64,000 nt of DNA from an uncultured Christensenella sp. (GTDB taxonomy: Bacteria; Bacillota; Clostridia; Christensenellales; Borkfalkiaceae). The translations under genes were made by a program, and so were the position numbers. Each line of letters opens with the position of its first letter. Position 1 is the stretch's first letter. The notes under the pieces were generated by a model. The model saw only the letters and a list, made by a program, of their open reading frames with translations. It was not told the origin of the DNA and ran no database searches. This document shows positions 16,250-23,508 of this stretch, piece after piece. The stretch is taken from assembly GCA_910586065.1 (NCBI GenBank), contig CAJUGI010000005.1, positions 1-64,000 on the forward strand. Direction: 5' to 3'.

Positions 16250-17560
16250 ATGAACAAGATGTCCGTTAAGGATTTGAAAAATCTTAAAGGCAAAAAAGTA
16301 CTTGTAAGGTGCGATTTCAACGTGCCCATGAAGGACGGAAAAATTACCGACGAAAACAGAATTCAGGGCGCACTTCCCACAATTAAGTACCTTTTGGACG
16401 CAGGCGCGCGCGTAACGCTGTGCTCGCACATGGGCAAGCCCCATTCCATTTTCTCGGCGGAAGTAAAGCTCAACAAAAAGGACCAAAAGAAGGTTGACGC
16501 AGGTGAAACGACGAAAGAAGCGATTATTGAAAAGGCAAAGAAAGACGAACCCAAAAAGCTTACTCTTGCACCCGTGGCTGAGCGTCTTGCCGAGCTTTTG
16601 AACGGCAAAGTAACTTTTGCAACGGACGTAATCGGCCCCGACGCAACCGCAAAGCGCAACGCGCTTAAAGACGGCGAAGCGGTGCTTTTGGAAAATTTAC
16701 GTTTCCACTGGGAAGAAGAGAAAAAGGACGAAGGCTTTTGCAAGGCGCTTGCGCATGATGCGGAAATTTACGTTAACGACGCTTTCGGAACGGCGCACCG
16801 CTCGCACGCTTCCACCGCCGCTATCGTGGAATACGGTATTATAAAGACCGCCGTTTGCGGATTTTTGATTGAAAAAGAACTTTCCGTTATGGCAGATACG
16901 CTTGAAAACCCCAAACGTCCCTTTGTTGCAATTCTGGGCGGCGCTAAGGTTGCCGATAAACTCAACGTTATTTCGAACCTCCTTGAAAAATGCGATACGC
17001 TGATTATCGGCGGCGGTATGGCTTATACTTTCCTCAAAGCAAAAGGCTACGAGGTCGGCACCTCCCTTTTGGACGAGGAAAAACTCGATTACTGCAAGGA
17101 AATGATGGCTAAGGCGGAAAAAGCGGGAAAAGAGTTACTTTTGCCCGTGGATACGGTTGTAACCACGCACTTCCCCGAGCCTATCGACGCGGAAATAAAG
17201 GTTGAAACCGTTCCCGCAGACAAAATCCCCGCAGACAAGATGGGAATGGATATCGGCGAAAAGACGAGAAAGCTTTACGCAGAAAAGATTGCTTCGGCTA
17301 AAGCCGTTATATGGAACGGTCCTATGGGCGTATTCGAAAACCCCACCCTTGCAAAGGGCACCATTGCGGTTGCACAGGCTCTTGCGGACGTTCACGGCAA
17401 GTGCACCACCATTATCGGCGGCGGCGACAGCGCGGCGGCGGTTCAACAGCTTGGCTATGCCGACAAGATGAGCCACATTTCCACGGGCGGCGGCGCAAGC
17501 TTAGAGCTTTTTGAAGGAAAAGTCCTCCCCGGCATTGCGTGTCTTAACGAAAAGAAGTAA
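16250..17560 (+). CDS. pgk: Phosphoglycerate kinase with an internal lysine-rich insert
   Basis: 436 residues. Transfers phosphate from 1,3-bisphosphoglycerate to ADP. Motifs: VLVRCDFNVPM, LCSHMGKP, LLENLRFH, VNDAFGTAHR, ILGGAKVADK, WNGPMGVFE and the ATP-side GGGDSAAA. The usual length is about 395. The excess is mainly a segment at residues about 67-105 between the SHMGKP motif and LAPVAERL, rich in Lys, Asp and Glu (KKDQKKVDAGETTKEAI). The insert lies on the surface side of the N-domain. Shine-Dalgarno AAGGAGC. Confidence 0.97.
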   Translation: MNKMSVKDLKNLKGKKVLVRCDFNVPMKDGKITDENRIQGALPTIKYLLDAGARVTLCSHMGKPHSIFSAEVKLNKKDQKKVDAGETTKEAIIEKAKKDEPKKLTLAPVAERLAELLNGKVTFATDVIGPDATAKRNALKDGEAVLLENLRFHWEEEKKDEGFCKALAHDAEIYVNDAFGTAHRSHASTAAIVEYGIIKTAVCGFLIEKELSVMADTLENPKRPFVAILGGAKVADKLNVISNLLEKCDTLIIGGGMAYTFLKAKGYEVGTSLLDEEKLDYCKEMMAKAEKAGKELLLPVDTVVTTHFPEPIDAEIKVETVPADKIPADKMGMDIGEKTRKLYAEKIASAKAVIWNGPMGVFENPTLAKGTIAVAQALADVHGKCTTIIGGGDSAAAVQQLGYADKMSHISTGGGASLELFEGKVLPGIACLNEKK

Positions 17561-17571
17561 AACACTGATAA

Positions 17572-17604
17572 AATAAGGGAGCGACTTTATAATGCTCCCT
17601 TATT
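17572..17604 (+). terminator. pgk terminator
   Basis: AATAAGGGAGC pairs with GCTCCCTTATT and is followed by CTTTTG. It begins 12 bases after the pgk stop. Confidence 0.8.
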
Positions 17605-18006
17605 CTTTTGAAATATGAAGATATTGCATGAAGAAAAGAAAACGGTTAATCCTATACGCCGCACAATCAACTACATTATTGTTCCAATATATTTAGCAAC
17701 CACGGCGGCAGCATTGATAACCGGCGGCTGTCTTATGGCTGTCGATGAAAAGCGATACACGGCAGTATTTCTTATTCTTTGCGGATTTGTCGGGCTTTTA
17801 ACCGCGGCGCTGTTGGTTTCACTCCCTTTTGTACGGAAAAAAGAAGCTATATCCGAAGCGGCAAAATACGATTTAGACCTTGAGAGCGTTGAATAAAAAG
17901 ATAAATACGAGTTTGAACACCGCGTTCTTGCCGCCGTTGCCGAAATAAATAATCCGCCTTTTGAAACAAAAGACAAAACGATTCGCGTTACCGGCAACGC
18001 GAAACG

Positions 18007-18064
18007 CGAAGAGACGCTTTCTTCTTTACGGGCACTCGAAGAGACGCTTTCTTCTTTACGGGCA
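18007..18064 (+). repeat. In-frame 30-bp tandem duplication
   Basis: 28 identical bases at 18007-18034 recur at 18037-18064 (period 30). The peptide unit EETLSSLRA is doubled. Identity is complete, so the duplication is recent. Confidence 0.9.
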
Positions 18065-18490
18065 AACGTATTAACTTACACCGAAATCCCCGCCGACCTT
18101 GATTTTTTTGTCAGCGATATGTCTTACGAGGGGGAATTTTCGCATTACGAAACTGAAGTTGCCGACAGCGGCGCAGTGCAAATCTTTGAAAAATCCAATC
18201 TGGTTTTTTGTAGCGATTACACATACGTAAACGGTAAAAAATATTCTTACGACAGTTTTACGGCAACTGTAAACTCCGTGCGGGTTTTAAATCAGGTTCA
18301 GCTTAGCGTTATTTTCGAGTTTGGAGATTACCTCTGCGCAACGGCAAGGCTTGATAAAAATATTTTGGCAATTTTAAAGCGTTTTCCTGTAAAAGTCACA
18401 AACGACGGAGCGTTGAAACTGCTGCTTACAGATAAACTTAACGCGTTTACGCAGGTTTTAAAATACGGAAGAATTATTAAAATCTTTTAC

Positions 18491-18519
18491 TTTACAAAAA
18501 TAAAATGTTACAATATAAT
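18491..18519 (+). promoter_or_regulatory. tpiA promoter
   Basis: TTTACA (18491-18496), a 17-bp spacer and TATAAT (18514-18519), 23 bp before tpiA. It lies in the tail of the upstream pseudogene frame. Confidence 0.8.
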
Positions 18520-18542
18520 AAAATTTAATTTAAGGAGAAATT

Positions 18543-19289
18543 ATGGCAAGAAAACCTTTTATTGCAGGCAACTGGAAGATGAACATGACCGCAGAAAGCG
18601 GAAAAGAACTTATTGCGCAGTTAAAACCGCTGATTAAGGAAGCAAAGTGCAACGTTGCGCTTTGCGTTCCCGCAATTTTGATACCCGCTATGGTTAAAGC
18701 GGCAAAGGGCTCTAAAATAAAAATAGGCGCACAGAACGTGCACTGGGCGAAGTCCGGTGCGTACACGGGCGAAATTTCCGCGGATATGCTTAAAGAATAC
18801 GGCGTTAAATACGTTATAATAGGTCACAGCGAACGCCGCCAGTACTTCGGAGAAACGGACGAAACGGTTAACAAGCGCACGCTTTTAGCGCTTGAAAACG
18901 AACTTACCCCCATAGTATGCGTTGGCGAAACGCTTTCCGAACGCGAAAACGGACAAACCGAAAAAGTGCTTTTAAAACAGCTTACCGAAGGACTTAAAGG
19001 CGTTGAAGATGTGACTAAACTTGTAATCGCATACGAACCCGTTTGGGCGATAGGTACGGGCAAAACCGCCACCGACGAACAGGCGCAGGAAACTATTAAG
19101 TACATAAGAAAAACATTGGGCAAGCTCTTCGGCGTTAAAAACGCCAACCGCGTAATAATTCAGTACGGCGGCAGTATGAACGCCAAAAACTGCAAGGGGC
19201 TTATGGCTCAGCCCGACATTGACGGCGGACTTATAGGCGGAGCGTCGTTAAAGCTCGACTTTGCAACCATAGTAAATTTCGATAAATAA
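18543..19289 (+). CDS. tpiA: Triosephosphate isomerase
   Basis: 248 residues, full length. Interconverts dihydroxyacetone phosphate and glyceraldehyde 3-phosphate. N-terminal FIAGNWKMN carries the catalytic-site Asn and Lys, VIIGHSERRQ the His, AYEPVWAIGTGK the catalytic Glu and loop 6, and YGGSMNAKN plus the DGGLIGGASL phosphate grip close the barrel. Shine-Dalgarno AAGGAG seven bases before the ATG. Confidence 0.98.
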   Translation: MARKPFIAGNWKMNMTAESGKELIAQLKPLIKEAKCNVALCVPAILIPAMVKAAKGSKIKIGAQNVHWAKSGAYTGEISADMLKEYGVKYVIIGHSERRQYFGETDETVNKRTLLALENELTPIVCVGETLSERENGQTEKVLLKQLTEGLKGVEDVTKLVIAYEPVWAIGTGKTATDEQAQETIKYIRKTLGKLFGVKNANRVIIQYGGSMNAKNCKGLMAQPDIDGGLIGGASLKLDFATIVNFDK

Positions 19290-19307
19290 TTTAAATTATA
19301 AAAGATA

Positions 19308-19333
19308 AAAGCCTCTGCGGTTGCAGAGGCTTT
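19308..19333 (+). terminator. tpiA terminator
   Basis: AAAGCCTCTGC pairs with GCAGAGGCTTT around GGTT, followed by TTTATTG. Confidence 0.9.
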
Positions 19334-19334
19334 T

Positions 19335-19650
19335 TTATTGTTGTGGACAATCCGGACTCGGTTTTCTTAAAACGGGCTTAGCGTTTTTATAAGTTTTGGC
19401 GGTGTCCTTTAAAACGTTATACTCCCTTTCTATCTGCGAAACCTCCGCATACCACGACGAATACTTTTCCCGCGTAAAAGTAATTTTGTTGAACGTGGAA
19501 TAATGCTTTGTACTGCTGCAGTCTATTCCGTAAGTCTGCCCCTCGTACTCCTGACAGCGCTGGTGCCGACAACTTCCCGACCAAAACTTTCGTACTCGCC
19601 GATAGCAGCGTTTATTATATCGTCGTCGGGTAAACCTGCACGGTTTTTGT
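19335..19650 (-). pseudogene. Frameshifted gene remnant, family unknown
   Basis: Two minus-strand frames each look coding but are out of phase. The upstream part reads KAYKRNKNRAGLPDDDIIN then YESFGREVV. After a shift near 19560 the frame reads HQRCQEYEGQTYGIDCSS, TFNKITFTREKYSSW, QIEREYNVLKDTAKT and ends PSPDCPQQ-stop at 19335. Stops precede the first part, so no intact start is visible. The stop overlaps the tpiA terminator T-run. No family recognised. Confidence 0.5.
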
Positions 19651-19714
19651 TTCTTTTATATGCTTTTCCTCTGTTTTAATTTTAACCTGCCGAAGCGGTT
19701 ATAGCATTATTATG

Positions 19715-19732
19715 TTAGAACTATAATTCTAA
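19715..19732. promoter_or_regulatory. Palindrome before the broken XRE gene
   Basis: TTAGAA and TTCTAA flank a CTATAA centre that contains a TATAAT -10-like hexamer. It is a likely operator of the adjacent Cro-like regulator. Confidence 0.4.
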
Positions 19733-19768
19733 GTTAAGTATTTTAAGAAATAAAGTTCTAAAATTTTT

Positions 19769-19975
19769 ATGATGAAATTCGGAAACAGACTTAAAGACTT
19801 ATTAAAAGAAAAAAATATTTCGCAGGAAACGCTTGCAAAAAGCATAGGGGTTTCGCAACGCGCAGTTTAAAAATGGGTTAATCACCAAGCCGAACCTACC
19901 GAAAGCGTCATTGTTAACTGTGCAAAATGTTTCGAGGTTTCGGCAGACTTTATTTTGGGCTTAAGCGACGAATAA
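19769..19975 (+). pseudogene. XRE/Cro-like regulator with nonsense codon in recognition helix
   Basis: A 69-codon frame: MKFGNRLKDLLKEKNISQ, ETLAKSIGVSQRAV, stop, KWVNHQAEPTES and SADFILGLSDE. The TAA at 19868-19870 falls exactly where HTH_3 proteins carry Ser in the recognition helix (SQRAVSKW), so one TCA-to-TAA change explains it. A TAAAAT ends seven bases before the second ATG (19772). The first half alone could not bind DNA. Confidence 0.75.
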
Positions 19976-20000
19976 ATTGCGTAACGGCTTAGCTTTATGC

Positions 20001-20029
20001 TTGCCTATTTCAGTTTAAAATAGTACAAT
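20001..20029 (+). promoter_or_regulatory. gpmI promoter
   Basis: TTGCCT (20001-20006), a 17-bp spacer and TACAAT (20024-20029), 25 bp before the start. Confidence 0.7.
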
Positions 20030-20054
20030 AAAAAGAAAACGAGGCGTTTATTAT

Positions 20055-21608
20055 ATGAAAAAAATTCCTTACGCGATTATCATAATGGACGGTTACGGGC
20101 TGGCGCCGAGCGGCGCGGGCAACGCCATAACCATAGACGGCAGTAAAAACGTAAACGAGCTTATTAAAAATTACCCCTCCGCTACCCTTGGCGCAAGCGG
20201 ACTTTCGGTGGGGCTTCCACAAGGGCAAATGGGCAACAGCGAAGTTGGTCACCTCAATATGGGCGCGGGCAGAATAGTTTATCAGGACTTAACCAAAATT
20301 ACAAAGGCGATTGAAGACGGCGATTTTTTTGAAAACCCCGCTCTTTTGAAAGCCGTTGAAAACGCTAAACAAAACGGCAAAAAGCTGCACCTTTACGGAC
20401 TTTTGTCAAACGGCGGCGTTCACAGCCACTTAACGCACGTCTTTGCACTTTTAAAGCTTGCTAAAAAAGCGGGGCTTGAAGAAGTTTTCGTGCACTGCTT
20501 TATGGACGGCAGAGACGTTTCCCCCACCTCCGGCGCTGGATTTATACGCGATTTGCAGGCGGAAATGAAAGAGGTTGGAATTGGCAAAGTAGCCTCGGTT
20601 TGCGGCAGATATTACGCAATGGACAGAGACAACAACTGGGACAGAGTTGAAAAGGCTTATGATATGCTTACTTTGGGCGAGGGCGAAAAAACGGACGACC
20701 CTGCGGCAACGGTTGAAAAGAGTTATGAAAACGGCGTAACCGATGAATTTTTGAAACCGATTAAAGTTTATGAAAACGGCAAACCGGTTGGACTTTTGGA
20801 AGAGGGCGACAGCGTCATCTGTTTCAACTTCCGCCCCGACAGAGCGAGAGAAATAACACGCGCCGTTTCGCAGAAAGTTTTTACAGTCCCCAAAGGCAAC
20901 GCTTTCAATCGTAAAACGGGCTGGCTGCACCCCGTATATGTTTGCTTCACCGTGTACGACGCGGCTTTCGATGACGTGGATATTGCTTTCCCCAAAACCG
21001 TTTTAAACAACACCTTGGGCGAATATCTTGCAAAGCTCGGCAAAAAGCAATTAAGAATTGCCGAAACCGAAAAATACGCGCACGTAACCTTTTTCTTCAA
21101 CGGCGGCGTGGAGTCCCCCAACGAAGGCGAGGTGAGAGATTTAATCCCCTCCCCTAAAGTTGCAACTTATGACCTTAAGCCGGAAATGAGCGCTTTTGAA
21201 GTAACCGACAAGGTTTTGGAAGAGCTTGAAAGCGGTGAATTCGACGTAATGATTTTAAACTTTGCCAACTGCGATATGGTAGGACACACCGGCGTGATTC
21301 CCGCGGCTGTTAAAGCCGTACACACAGTTGACGAGTGCGTAAAAAGGGTTACGGACAAAATTCTTGAAATGGGCGGCGCGGCTCTTTTAACCGCAGACCA
21401 CGGAAATGCGGATAAACTTTTATCTGAGGACGGTTCTCCCTTTACGGCGCATACCACAAACCCAGTACCCGTTGTGCTCGTTTCGGAAAAATACAAAAAA
21501 GCGAGCTTGCGCAAGGACGGAATACTTGCGGATTTGGCGCCTACCCTCCTTACCGTTATGGGCGTGCCCGTTCCAAAAGAAATGACGGGAAAGAGTTTGA
21601 TAAAATAA
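20055..21608 (+). CDS. gpmI: 2,3-bisphosphoglycerate-independent phosphoglycerate mutase
   Basis: 517 residues, normal length. Interconverts 3- and 2-phosphoglycerate, Mn-dependent, alkaline-phosphatase superfamily. MDGYG near the N-terminus gives the first metal Asp. MGNSEVGHLNMGAGR holds the phosphorylated Ser. HCFMDGRDVSPTS, GRYYAMDRD and FRPDRARE are substrate loops, and the second metal site includes NCDMVGHTG and TADHGNAD. Shine-Dalgarno GAGGCG. Third enzyme of the pgk-tpiA-gpmI cluster, but with its own promoter. Confidence 0.98.
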   Translation: MKKIPYAIIIMDGYGLAPSGAGNAITIDGSKNVNELIKNYPSATLGASGLSVGLPQGQMGNSEVGHLNMGAGRIVYQDLTKITKAIEDGDFFENPALLKAVENAKQNGKKLHLYGLLSNGGVHSHLTHVFALLKLAKKAGLEEVFVHCFMDGRDVSPTSGAGFIRDLQAEMKEVGIGKVASVCGRYYAMDRDNNWDRVEKAYDMLTLGEGEKTDDPAATVEKSYENGVTDEFLKPIKVYENGKPVGLLEEGDSVICFNFRPDRAREITRAVSQKVFTVPKGNAFNRKTGWLHPVYVCFTVYDAAFDDVDIAFPKTVLNNTLGEYLAKLGKKQLRIAETEKYAHVTFFFNGGVESPNEGEVRDLIPSPKVATYDLKPEMSAFEVTDKVLEELESGEFDVMILNFANCDMVGHTGVIPAAVKAVHTVDECVKRVTDKILEMGGAALLTADHGNADKLLSEDGSPFTAHTTNPVPVVLVSEKYKKASLRKDGILADLAPTLLTVMGVPVPKEMTGKSLIK

Positions 21609-21623
21609 TGATTGCAATAAAAG

Positions 21624-21655
21624 AACGCGGCGGACGAAAAATTGTCCGCCGCGTT
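21624..21655 (+). terminator. gpmI terminator
   Basis: The 12-bp stem AACGCGGCGGAC / GTCCGCCGCGTT around GAAAAATT is followed by TTGCTTG. Confidence 0.8.
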
Positions 21656-21741
21656 TTGCTTGTTCGCGTAGAGTAAAAGAGCTAATAAATAATATAAAAC
21701 AACTATTAATTCATTTTTTAACAAGCTTAATCATATTATGT

Positions 21742-21790
21742 GACACAGTGTGCTTAATGTCAAACAAAATCAAGCACAATGTGCTATTTA
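21742..21790 (+). promoter_or_regulatory. Operator pair and -10 of small XRE regulator
   Basis: AGCACA-A-TGTGCT (21773-21785) is a perfect palindrome, and GACACAGTGTGCTT (21742-21755) is a related imperfect one. The first overlaps a TATTTA hexamer (21785-21790) lying seven bases before the ATG. This suggests autoregulation of a leaderless message. No good -35 is seen. Confidence 0.5.
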
Positions 21791-21797
21791 TTTTAAT

Positions 21798-22010
21798 ATG
21801 ATATCTATTGATGAAATTCAAGTTCGTTTACGCGAAGCTATTAAACTTAGTAATCTAACGCAAACCGAGATAGCTAAACGATTAGGGATAAGCCAGGGTA
21901 CAGTAAGCAAATATATGCGACTTAATAAATATCCCGCGCTTGACACCTTTGCAAACCTGTGCGAAATTTTAGACGTTTCGGCAGACGACATTTTGGGACT
22001 GAGAAAGTAA
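21798..22010 (+). CDS. Small XRE/Cro-family transcription regulator
   Basis: 70 residues, a single HTH_3 domain: QTEIAKRLGISQGTVSKYM is the HTH and ALDTFANLCEILDVSADDIL the closing helices. The protein is close in build to the regulator at 37703-37912. It is probably dimeric and autoregulated through the palindromes before it. No Shine-Dalgarno. A terminator overlaps its stop codon, then the transporter begins 48 bp on. Confidence 0.85.
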   Translation: MISIDEIQVRLREAIKLSNLTQTEIAKRLGISQGTVSKYMRLNKYPALDTFANLCEILDVSADDILGLRK

Positions 22011-22035
22011 GGCAATTTGTTTGCCTTATTTTTTT
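22009..22035 (+). terminator. Terminator overlapping the next promoter
   Basis: AAGGCAA pairs with TTGCCTT, followed by ATTTTTTTG. The 3' arm includes TTGCCT, which is also the -35 of the transporter promoter. Confidence 0.7.
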
Positions 22036-22049
22036 GTTTAAAATATAAT
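22021..22049 (+). promoter_or_regulatory. Transporter promoter, near-leaderless
   Basis: TTGCCT (22021-22026), 17 bp, TATAAT (22044-22049), then eight bases to the ATG at 22058. The predicted 5' leader is about 0-2 bases. Confidence 0.65.
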
Positions 22050-22057
22050 GTACAGAG

Positions 22058-23056
22058 ATGCTTATTAAAGACAAGGAAAAGTTTTTTACAAAGCCGATTG
22101 TGGTGTGCTTGTGCGCGGTTTTTTGCTGCCTTTTGTGGGGCAGCGCTTTTCCGTGCGTTAAACTCGGATATAAATTATTTGAAATAGACACGCAAAACTC
22201 TTTTTCCCTTATACTGTTTGCCGGAATGCGGTTTACTCTCTCCGGGATATTCGTAATAGCTTTCGGTTCAATAACCCAAAAAAGATTTTTAGCGCCTAAA
22301 CCCCGCAATATATGGCGGGTAAGCGTTGTTGCACTGTTTCAAACGGCTATGCAATACACCTTTTTTTACATTGGGCTTGCCAACAACACAGGGGTTAAAT
22401 CTTCGGTTTTAAACGGTCTTGGGGTGTTCTTTACGATAATTGCCGCGTGCTTTATTTTTCGCACAGAAAAATTTAATTTAATTAAGCTTCTTGGGTGTGT
22501 TTTGGGCTTCGGCGGGGTGATTTTGATTAATCTGGGCGGGGCGGACGGTTTTTCGTTCAGCTTTTCTTTAACGGGCGAGGGCTTTATAATTTTTTCGGGA
22601 CTGTCCTCCGCCGTCGCCGCGGGATTTGTTAAAGTTTTTTCCAAACACGAAGACACGACCGCGCTGTGCGGTTATCAATTCCTTTTGGGCGGTGTTGTGC
22701 TTGTGATTATAGGGCTTGCAGGCGGCGGACAAATACCCGCAATAAACGCGGGCGGAGCGTTTATGCTTTTGTACCTTGCGTTTCTTTCAGCGTGCGCGTT
22801 TACTCTGCAAGGCTTTTTGCTGCGCTATAATCCCGTCTCTAAAATCGCCGTTTACAAGAGCACCAATCCCCTGTTCGGCGCGGTGTTTTCCGCGATTATC
22901 TTGGGAGAGAGCGACCAGCTATTAAACTGGTTTGCGCTTTTGGCAATTGCGCTTGTGTGCGCCGGAATTTTTGTGATTAATAAGTTCGGAGAAATGAAAT
23001 TAAGAAAAAAAGAACCGCCCGCCGAAAGCGCCGACGACGGTACAACTAAAAAATAG
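22058..23056 (+). CDS. EamA/DMT-family transporter
   Basis: 332 residues with about ten hydrophobic segments in two EamA repeats. The first starts CLCAVFCCLLWGSAFPCVKLG (WGS-FP motif), the second around GFIIFSGLSSAVAAG. It is an inner-membrane drug/metabolite exporter of unknown substrate. The last 25 residues are a charged cytoplasmic tail (KLRKKEPPAESADDG). No Shine-Dalgarno at usable distance. Confidence 0.9.
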   Translation: MLIKDKEKFFTKPIVVCLCAVFCCLLWGSAFPCVKLGYKLFEIDTQNSFSLILFAGMRFTLSGIFVIAFGSITQKRFLAPKPRNIWRVSVVALFQTAMQYTFFYIGLANNTGVKSSVLNGLGVFFTIIAACFIFRTEKFNLIKLLGCVLGFGGVILINLGGADGFSFSFSLTGEGFIIFSGLSSAVAAGFVKVFSKHEDTTALCGYQFLLGGVVLVIIGLAGGGQIPAINAGGAFMLLYLAFLSACAFTLQGFLLRYNPVSKIAVYKSTNPLFGAVFSAIILGESDQLLNWFALLAIALVCAGIFVINKFGEMKLRKKEPPAESADDGTTKK

Positions 23057-23089
23057 CGCTAAAATTTTTTAAAACGACCGCATTTTTGA

Positions 23090-23118
23090 TTGTAAAAAGC
23101 CAAAAACCGTGTTATAAT
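23090..23118 (+). promoter_or_regulatory. secG promoter
   Basis: TTGTAA (23090-23095), a 17-bp spacer and TATAAT (23113-23118). Confidence 0.75.
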
Positions 23119-23148
23119 TACTTGGTAAAATGTTTTAGAGGTTTTAAA

Positions 23149-23454
23149 ATGTTAAGCATTTTGATGGAAGGCATGGCGCCTTGGGTATATACTTTATACT
23201 GGGTAATAATGATTATATGTTTCGTCCTTATATTTATTGCGGCGCTGCTTGCAATAATCGCGATTCTTTTTCAGAAGAGCAATTCGGACGGCATTCAGGG
23301 AATTACCGCTTCGAGCGAAACTTTCTTTGGCAAGAACAAGGGGCGCTCGATTGAAAGCAAGCTTAAAAAATGGTCCTGGATATTGCTTGGAATCATTGCC
23401 GGTCTTTCAATCGTAATTTATATCATTCAGTTGATTGCTCCTACTGCTTCTTAA
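23149..23454 (+). CDS. secG: Preprotein translocase subunit SecG
   Basis: 101 residues. Small partner of SecYE in the translocon. Two TM segments (about 12-42 and 80-96) flank the conserved loop ILFQKSNSDGIQG and the SSETFFGKNKGRS stretch typical of SecG. The start at 23149 is set by AGAGG eight bases upstream; the longer frame from 23086 would begin upstream of the promoter. It lies before rnr and smpB, the usual secG-rnr-smpB order in Bacillota. Confidence 0.92.
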   Translation: MLSILMEGMAPWVYTLYWVIMIICFVLIFIAALLAIIAILFQKSNSDGIQGITASSETFFGKNKGRSIESKLKKWSWILLGIIAGLSIVIYIIQLIAPTAS

Positions 23455-23470
23455 ATTCGAAAATTCACAC

Positions 23471-23497
23471 AAGCGGCTTAAAAATAAGCCGCTTTTA
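23471..23497 (+). terminator. Terminator between secG and rnr
   Basis: AAGCGGCTTA pairs with TAAGCCGCTT, then TTATTTT. It lies only 12 bases before the rnr ATG, so rnr depends on read-through or on a start inside this stretch. Confidence 0.75.
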
Positions 23498-23508
23498 TTT
23501 TACATAGC

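Larger units (their letters stand above)
17615..18637 (+). pseudogene. Disrupted two-TM protein gene between pgk and tpiA
   Basis: One frame runs from ATG 17615 to 18637 broken by a single TAA at 17894-17896. Before it lie 93 residues with two TM segments (about 22-45 and 49-72). After it the frame continues with KDKYEFEHRVLAAV and a soluble domain rich in beta pattern (VFCSDYTYVNGKKYSYD, LNQVQLSVIFEFGDYL). A 30-bp in-frame tandem duplication lies at 18007-18064. The frame overlaps tpiA by 95 bases, so the original stop, probably near 18490, also seems lost. Both signs suggest decay. Family not recognised. An alternative is a short functional 93-residue membrane protein. Confidence 0.65.

Noticed and set aside
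17894..17896. In-frame TAA as recoded or selenocysteine codon
   Set aside because: Selenocysteine uses TGA; no SECIS-like hairpin; the frame also overruns its natural end and contains a duplication, so decay is simpler.
18007..18064. CRISPR-like repeat
   Set aside because: Two copies only, two-base spacer, in-frame coding; a simple tandem duplication.
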